A stretch of DNA of 64,000 nucleotides from Geomonas oryzisoli (lineage in GTDB: Bacteria; Desulfobacterota; Desulfuromonadia; Geobacterales; Geobacteraceae). Both the position numbers and the translations under genes were made by a program. The notes under the pieces were generated by a model. It had not been told where the DNA came from, did not search any database, and was given only the letters and a program-made list of their open reading frames with translations. The stretch is taken from the NCBI RefSeq assembly GCF_018986915.1, contig NZ_CP076723.1, positions 2,141,501-2,205,500 of the forward strand, given 5' to 3'. Position 1 is the first letter of the stretch, and each line of letters begins with the position of its first letter. Positions 59,036 to 64,000 of this stretch are shown here, one piece after another.

Positions 59036-62000
59036 TTGCGCCCCTTAAGCCTGAAAAACAAGATGACGGCAACCATATCCCTGCTGATTGCCGGGCTGCT
59101 GTCCATTCTTGCGCTTAGCACCCACCTGTACTTCACCGACCAGATCAAGGGGCTGCTTTACACCCAGCAGTTCAACATGGTGACGGCCCTTGCCGACCAG
59201 ATCGACGACAAGTTACGGCTGTCGCAGGCCGAACTGGTCGCTACCGCCCGCACGCTCAAGATCGGCGCGTTAGGCGACCCGCGCACCTTGCAAAGCTTCT
59301 TCAACCAGCGGCCGGGCAACCTCACCATGTTCGACAACGGACTCTTCCTCTTCTCCGCCCGGGGAGCGCTCCTGTCGGGGAACCCGCTCGACAGCGGCAT
59401 TGTCGGCAAGAACTTCCTCTACCGGGACTACCTCAAAAACACCCTTGCCACCAAACAGCCCCAGATCTCGGCACCCTTCATCTCCGCCCAGACCCACCAA
59501 CACCCGATCATCATGCTCACCGCTCCCGTGCTGGACGAGAAGGGAGAGGTAGCTGCGGTCTTCGCGGGAAGCATCGACCTGACCAAGGACAACTTCATCA
59601 CCAAGGTCGGCAGGGTGACTCTTGGCGACAAAGGGTACCTCTACCTGTACAGCACGGACCGGGTGATGATTGCCCACCCCGACAGCCGCAGGATTTTCAA
59701 GAAAGACGTCCCTGTCGGCAAGAACCGTCTCTACGACGAGGCCATCGCGGGGTACGAGGGAACCGGCGAGACCACCAACTCCAGGGGGATGCAGGTAATC
59801 AGCTCCTTCAAGCGGCTCCAGACCACCAACTGGATCCTCGCCAGCAACTTCCCGCAGGTGGAGGCATACGCCCCGATCTACCGGGCCCGCAGCTACGTCC
59901 TCGCCGCGCTGTTCGTCGTGTTCCTCATCTCCATGCTGGTGGTGTGGCTGTGCATGAAGTTCCTCACCGCTCCCCTCATCTCCTTCACCGAACAGATCAG
60001 GATGCTGACCCAGAACAAAGAAGGCGACGCCGCTCCCATCAACATCGCCGCACCGATCAACATAGCCGCAGGCGATGAGATAGGTGTGCTCGGGGATGCC
60101 TTCAACCAGCTGTTGCAGGAATTGCAGCTGCAAAGGCACGAGTTGAAGCGGCAACTGGAATTCTCCCAGAAACTGATCGAGGTCACCCCCATTCCGGTGT
60201 ACTACAAGGGGGACGACGGCCGCTACCTCGGTTGCAACCAGGCCTTCCTCAACTTCACCGGTTTCACCAGGGAACGCGTCATCGGCAGGACCGTCTTCGA
60301 TCTCGCCCCCGGCCCCTTCGCCGAAAGGCACCACCGCTCCGACCAGGAGATGATCGCCGGGGGCGGGGTCCAGGTCTACGAAGGCCAGGCGCTGCATGCC
60401 GATCAATCTACGCGCGACGTCATCTTCTGCAAAACCAGCTTCGTTTCCACGAGCGGCACCTGTGGCGGGATCCTGGGCGTCATGCTCGACATCACCGAAC
60501 GCAAACAGGCCGAGGCGAACCTCCAGTCCCAGAAAGAATTCGCCGAGAGCCTGGTTCTGAACATGACCCAGCCGACCTTCGTGCTGGACTGCGAGCACCG
60601 GGTCATCATGTGGAACCATGCGCTGGAAACGCTTACCGGGATAAAGGCGAACGAGGTGCTCGGCTCCGCTAATCTCGGCAAGATCTTCTACGGTGTCGAC
60701 CGGCCCGTTCTTGCCGACATCGTGCTGTACCAAAGCCACGAGGATGGGGCGCGGCTATACAGCAATTACCGTAGCTCCACCCTGATCAAGGACGGGATAC
60801 AGGCGGAAGGATGGTACCAGGACCCGGACGGCAACGCCCATTACATCACCGTAAATGCCGCGCCGATCCGTGATCGGCAGGGCAGGGTGGTCGGCGCGAT
60901 CCAGAGCCTGGAGGATATCACCGAGCGCAAACAAGCGGAGGACGCGCACGAAAAGACCCGGCGTCAGCTGCAGCTCATCCTGGATGCGGCCGGTGAAGGG
61001 ATCAACGGCGTCGACCTGCAGGGACGCATCACCTTCGTGAACCCGGCGGCCGCGCAGATGGTGGGATGGAGCCAGGAAGAACTGCTTGGGCAGCATCAGC
61101 ACTCCCTGATGCATCACACCCGTGAGGACGGTTCCGCATTCCCCGAACAGGAGTGCCCGATGTCGGCAGCCTGCTACGAGGGACGTCCCTACCAGGGGAG
61201 CGACGAGCTGTTCTGGCGCAAGGACGGCAGCAGCTTCTACGCCGAATACAACTGCAGACCGCTGCGGGAAGGCGGCGAACTGGTAGGGGCCGTGGTCGTC
61301 TACAAGGATGTCACCGAACGCAGACAGGCCGACGAGCAGTTGCTCAAGCTGTCACAGGCGGTCATGCAGAGCCCGGTTGCCATCATGATCACGGACATCA
61401 AAGGGACCATCGAGTTCGTCAACCCGCGCTTCACCGAGGTGGCGGGTTACACGTCCGAGGAGGTCATCGGGCAGACGCCGCGCATCCTGAAGAGCGGCAA
61501 GACCTCCCTGGAACTGTACCAGGGGATGTGGGACACCATCACGTCAGGCCGCGTCTGGACCGGCGAGTTGTACAACCGGCACAAGAACGGCACCACCTTC
61601 TGGCAGCATGCCACCATCTCACCCATTCTGAACAGTGCCGGCGTCATCAGCCATTTCATGGCCTTCATGGAAAGCATCGGTGAGCGCAAGAAGCTAGAAG
61701 AGCAGCTGAGGCAGGCACAGAAAATGGAAGCGATCGGGCAGCTTGCCGGCGGGGTCGCCCATGATTTCAACAACATCCTCACGGTCATCCTCGGCTTCGG
61801 GCAACTGCTGCAGCACTCCCTGCCCAAAGGCGATCCCATGCTTGATCATATGGAACAGATCCTCGATGCAGCCGACCGGGCGACGCACCTCACCAAGAGC
61901 CTGCTGGCCTTCAGCCGCAAGCAGGTCATGGTGATGCAGCAGGTGGAGCTGAACGAACTGACCCGCAGGCATGCCAAGTTCCTGGTCCGGATCATCGGCG

Positions 62001-62842
62001 AAGACGTCACCTTGAAGACCTCCTTCAGCAACGAGAAGCTGTTGGTACTGGCCGACAGCGGCCAGTTGGAACAGGTGCTGATGAACCTCGCCACCAACGC
62101 CAGGGATGCCATGCCCGCCGGCGGGGAACTGACCATCAAGACCGAGCTGGTCACCCTCGGCAAGGAATTCCATCGCCAGTACGGCTACGGCGTCCCCGGG
62201 CGCTACGCTCTCATCACCGTCGCCGATACCGGCACCGGGATGGATGCCGAAACGCAGCAGAAGATCTTCGAGCCGTTCTTCACCACCAAACTCCCCGGGC
62301 GCGGCACGGGGCTCGGCATGTCGATCGTGTACGGGATCATCAAGCAGCACGGGGGCTACATCACCGTCTTCAGCCAGGCCGGCTTCGGCACAGCCTTCAG
62401 CATCTATCTGCCCCTGATCACCGAGAAGGCGCAGTCGAGTGAGAAACCGGCCACCTTCATCCCCGAAGGTGGGAGTGAGACCATCCTCGTCGTCGAGGAT
62501 GACGCAGCCGTGGGGCGGCTGGTCGAGTCAGTTCTGAAGAGGTACGGCTACCAGGTCATACTCGCGAGCAGCGGCGACGAAGCGTTGCAGCTTTTCGCGT
62601 CGAGGTGGCGCGAGATCAGCCTGGCGCTTCTGGACGTCATCATGCCCAAGATGAACGGCAAGCAACTCTGCGAGGAATTGCGCCGACTTGCACCGCAGTT
62701 GAAAGTCCTTTTCCTGAGTGGCTACACGGCGGACGTCATCCAGGACAAGGGGATTTTCCTGGAAGAGGGGGTCGACATCATCAAGAAACCGGCCCGCCCC
62801 ATCGAACTGGCCAAGAAGGTGCGGGAAATGCTCGACACCTGA
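59036..62842 (+). CDS. Hybrid sensor kinase (dCACHE-HAMP-4xPAS-HisKA-HATPase-REC)
   Basis: This 1268-residue membrane kinase has a membrane segment (about 10-32), a periplasmic double-CACHE sensor (about 35-280; [21 protein letters not shown]), a second membrane segment (about 287-308) and HAMP (about 310-370). Four PAS/PAC modules (about 375-500, 510-635, 640-765, 770-890) lead to a HisKA helix with His909 in [11 protein letters not shown]. An HATPase ([19 protein letters not shown]) and a C-terminal receiver with Asp1200 in [11 protein letters not shown] complete it. The start is TTG at 59036 with GGAGG four bases upstream. It probably senses a small extracellular ligand such as an organic acid; no separate output gene is adjacent. 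Confidence 0.88.
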   Translation: MRPLSLKNKMTATISLLIAGLLSILALSTHLYFTDQIKGLLYTQQFNMVTALADQIDDKLRLSQAELVATARTLKIGALGDPRTLQSFFNQRPGNLTMFDNGLFLFSARGALLSGNPLDSGIVGKNFLYRDYLKNTLATKQPQISAPFISAQTHQHPIIMLTAPVLDEKGEVAAVFAGSIDLTKDNFITKVGRVTLGDKGYLYLYSTDRVMIAHPDSRRIFKKDVPVGKNRLYDEAIAGYEGTGETTNSRGMQVISSFKRLQTTNWILASNFPQVEAYAPIYRARSYVLAALFVVFLISMLVVWLCMKFLTAPLISFTEQIRMLTQNKEGDAAPINIAAPINIAAGDEIGVLGDAFNQLLQELQLQRHELKRQLEFSQKLIEVTPIPVYYKGDDGRYLGCNQAFLNFTGFTRERVIGRTVFDLAPGPFAERHHRSDQEMIAGGGVQVYEGQALHADQSTRDVIFCKTSFVSTSGTCGGILGVMLDITERKQAEANLQSQKEFAESLVLNMTQPTFVLDCEHRVIMWNHALETLTGIKANEVLGSANLGKIFYGVDRPVLADIVLYQSHEDGARLYSNYRSSTLIKDGIQAEGWYQDPDGNAHYITVNAAPIRDRQGRVVGAIQSLEDITERKQAEDAHEKTRRQLQLILDAAGEGINGVDLQGRITFVNPAAAQMVGWSQEELLGQHQHSLMHHTREDGSAFPEQECPMSAACYEGRPYQGSDELFWRKDGSSFYAEYNCRPLREGGELVGAVVVYKDVTERRQADEQLLKLSQAVMQSPVAIMITDIKGTIEFVNPRFTEVAGYTSEEVIGQTPRILKSGKTSLELYQGMWDTITSGRVWTGELYNRHKNGTTFWQHATISPILNSAGVISHFMAFMESIGERKKLEEQLRQAQKMEAIGQLAGGVAHDFNNILTVILGFGQLLQHSLPKGDPMLDHMEQILDAADRATHLTKSLLAFSRKQVMVMQQVELNELTRRHAKFLVRIIGEDVTLKTSFSNEKLLVLADSGQLEQVLMNLATNARDAMPAGGELTIKTELVTLGKEFHRQYGYGVPGRYALITVADTGTGMDAETQQKIFEPFFTTKLPGRGTGLGMSIVYGIIKQHGGYITVFSQAGFGTAFSIYLPLITEKAQSSEKPATFIPEGGSETILVVEDDAAVGRLVESVLKRYGYQVILASSGDEALQLFASRWREISLALLDVIMPKMNGKQLCEELRRLAPQLKVLFLSGYTADVIQDKGIFLEEGVDIIKKPARPIELAKKVREMLDT

Positions 62843-62928
62843 TCCCCTTCCCCAGCCGCGAACAGGGTAGGGGAATGGCCCATTCGCGATTAAACTATTA
62901 ATTTTCGGCTACTTACAGAGGTATTGTT

Positions 62929-63648
62929 ATGCTTATTGAGAACATCACCATGGATGAGTTTGCCCGTGGGCTGGAGGGGTGTAAAACCGTTTACATTCCT
63001 TTTGGATCGGTCGAAGAACACGGCAGCCATCTGCCGCTTTCCACCGACACCATAGAGGCTTACGAAGTCGGAAAACGTGCGGCCGAGCGGATTCCGCTGT
63101 TTGTGGCGCCGCCGGTGCATTATGGCTGCTGCCGCTCGACATCGCGCCATCCGGGCACCGTGTCCATCAGCACGGCGACCCTCAAGGCGTTGCTCAAGGA
63201 CATCGTACGTTCGCTGCACGCCCAGGGGCTGACCAATTTCATCGCGCTTACCGGGCACGCCGGCGGTTCGCACCGGATGGCGCTGCAGGATGCCGGCGAG
63301 GAATTGATCCAGGAACTGCCCGAGATCAACATGGCCGTGGTCACCGAGTACGAACTTGCCAAGGACAGCGGCGCCCATCTGATCGAGACCCGCGGCGACG
63401 CGCATGCCGGCGAGATCGAGACCTCGCGCATCATGCATTCGCATCCGCACCTGGTCAAAGGACTCGCTCCCGAAGAGTACCCGAATTTCCCGACCGGGAT
63501 CCTGGTCCGTGACAAGCGGAGCTTCTGGCCCGGCGGAGTCTGGGGGAATCCGGGCAAAGCGAGCGCGGAAAAGGGAAAGATCCTGGAATCACTGGTGGCC
63601 GACAAGGTGGTCGAGCTGGTCAAGGCCCTGGAGAGCCGCCGCTGGTAA
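62929..63648 (+). CDS. Creatininase-family amidohydrolase
   Basis: This 239-residue protein has the metal-ligand set of the creatininase family: Glu30 and His31 in VEEHGSHLPLSTDT with Asp40, GHAGGSHRMAL near residue 109, and RGDAHAGEIETSRI with the conserved acidic ligand. It hydrolyses a cyclic or linear amide. Family members include creatinine amidohydrolase, a riboflavin-pathway formamide hydrolase and the mycofactocin peptidase MftE, and nothing nearby decides between them. AGAGG precedes the ATG. A terminator hairpin follows the stop. Confidence 0.87.
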   Translation: MLIENITMDEFARGLEGCKTVYIPFGSVEEHGSHLPLSTDTIEAYEVGKRAAERIPLFVAPPVHYGCCRSTSRHPGTVSISTATLKALLKDIVRSLHAQGLTNFIALTGHAGGSHRMALQDAGEELIQELPEINMAVVTEYELAKDSGAHLIETRGDAHAGEIETSRIMHSHPHLVKGLAPEEYPNFPTGILVRDKRSFWPGGVWGNPGKASAEKGKILESLVADKVVELVKALESRRW

Positions 63649-63696
63649 TCGCCCAAAAAAGCGGCTTCCAAATTTGCCCTGTAGAGGGACTTTTCG

Positions 63697-63726
63697 ATCG
63701 GGTGCAGGGGTAACCTTGCACCCGAT
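63697..63726 (+). terminator. Terminator after the creatininase-family gene
   Basis: The arms ATCGGGTGCA and TGCACCCGAT surround a 10-base loop and lead into TTTT. Confidence 0.7.
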
Positions 63727-63800
63727 TTTGCTACAGGAGCGCCAGGAGGGCTTTTAGGCCGATCCGGTGGCGACGACCTGCGAAAAAGTTCGACGGATGA

Positions 63801-63985
63801 GTTGGGCACCGAGACGTGCCGGGGTGAATGAGAGAGTCGCTCGACCGGTCGCTGCATCGTCGACCCGCAGGCTAGGACGGTTGCCTCGAAGGCGCAGTGA
63901 TCGACCAAGGGTGGACCCGGGTAGCACTGATCCGGGAAGAAGGGACACGGTGACGGCGTACGCGGTCCCACGAGAATAAAAACAG
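63801..63985 (+). ncRNA. Candidate structured RNA (possibly HEARO/omega-RNA-like)
   Basis: Five local stems follow each other: GGCAC/GTGCC (63805-63820), GGTCG/CGACC (63847-63865), GCCT/AGGC (63883-63893), CCCGG/CCGGG (63916-63936) and GGGAC/GTCCC (63942-63969). A CGCAGGCTAGGAC box directly follows the second stem. This order resembles what I remember of HEARO RNAs, the guide RNAs of IscB-type nucleases. A group II intron segment is an alternative. Orientation and ends are uncertain. Confidence 0.35.
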
Positions 63986-64000
63986 TAAAGCAGCCGGCAG

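Larger units (their letters stand above)
63649..64000. other. Terminal region without a convincing gene
   Basis: These 352 bases hold a terminator hairpin (63697-63726), an outer CCTGTAG/CTACAGG pairing around it, and then about 200 GC-rich bases with several short stem-loops. The window ends inside this region. Confidence 0.6.

Overview
The window looks like a chromosomal segment of a Geobacter-type member of the Desulfuromonadales. The basis is the high GC content, the density of PAS/histidine-kinase genes, a rubredoxin, a TesA/YbbAP set, a FadNAE-type beta-oxidation operon and a PUFA-synthase/Ole hydrocarbon cluster. The taxon is an inference; there is no rRNA or tRNA gene to anchor it.

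Positions 34-25572 (minus strand) hold the biosynthetic core. In transcription order the genes are rubredoxin, ybbA, ybbP, tesA, pfaD, pfaA, pfaC, oleA, oleB, oleC, oleD. PfaA (KS-AT-5xACP-KR-DH), PfaC (KS-CLF-AT-four hot-dog folds) and PfaD (enoyl reductase) form an anaerobic-type polyunsaturated fatty acid synthase. OleA, OleB, OleC and OleD form the complete head-to-head condensation pathway to long-chain olefins. Together they predict a dedicated route from malonyl-CoA to a very long, polyunsaturated hydrocarbon. Eight copies of a ~29-bp REP-like palindrome lie here; six are inside the megasynthase genes and are translated as linker peptide.

Positions 25598-27526 hold a universal stress protein, a lipoprotein and a 3-methyladenine DNA glycosylase. 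Positions 27725-41519 are an unbroken plus-strand signalling array: four sensor kinases (one with an N-terminal receiver), two stand-alone receivers, a PilZ-like protein and a REC-PAS-GGDEF-EAL protein whose EAL domain has lost a key glutamate.

Positions 41522-51225 are a fatty-acid degradation locus: an SCP2-like protein, fadD, fadN, fadA and fadE, then a sensor kinase and a FadR-type GntR regulator. A perfect 7-bp inverted repeat lies just upstream of fadD and is a candidate operator.

Positions 51575-63648 are mixed: a PAS sensor kinase, a tiny Cys-rich protein, MutM, an old-yellow-enzyme oxidoreductase, a Bax-inhibitor-1 membrane protein, a CvfB-like RNA-binding protein, a large dCACHE hybrid kinase and a creatininase-family hydrolase. 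The last ~200 bases have no convincing gene but fold into several short hairpins, and may be a structured RNA belonging to a mobile element that continues beyond the window.
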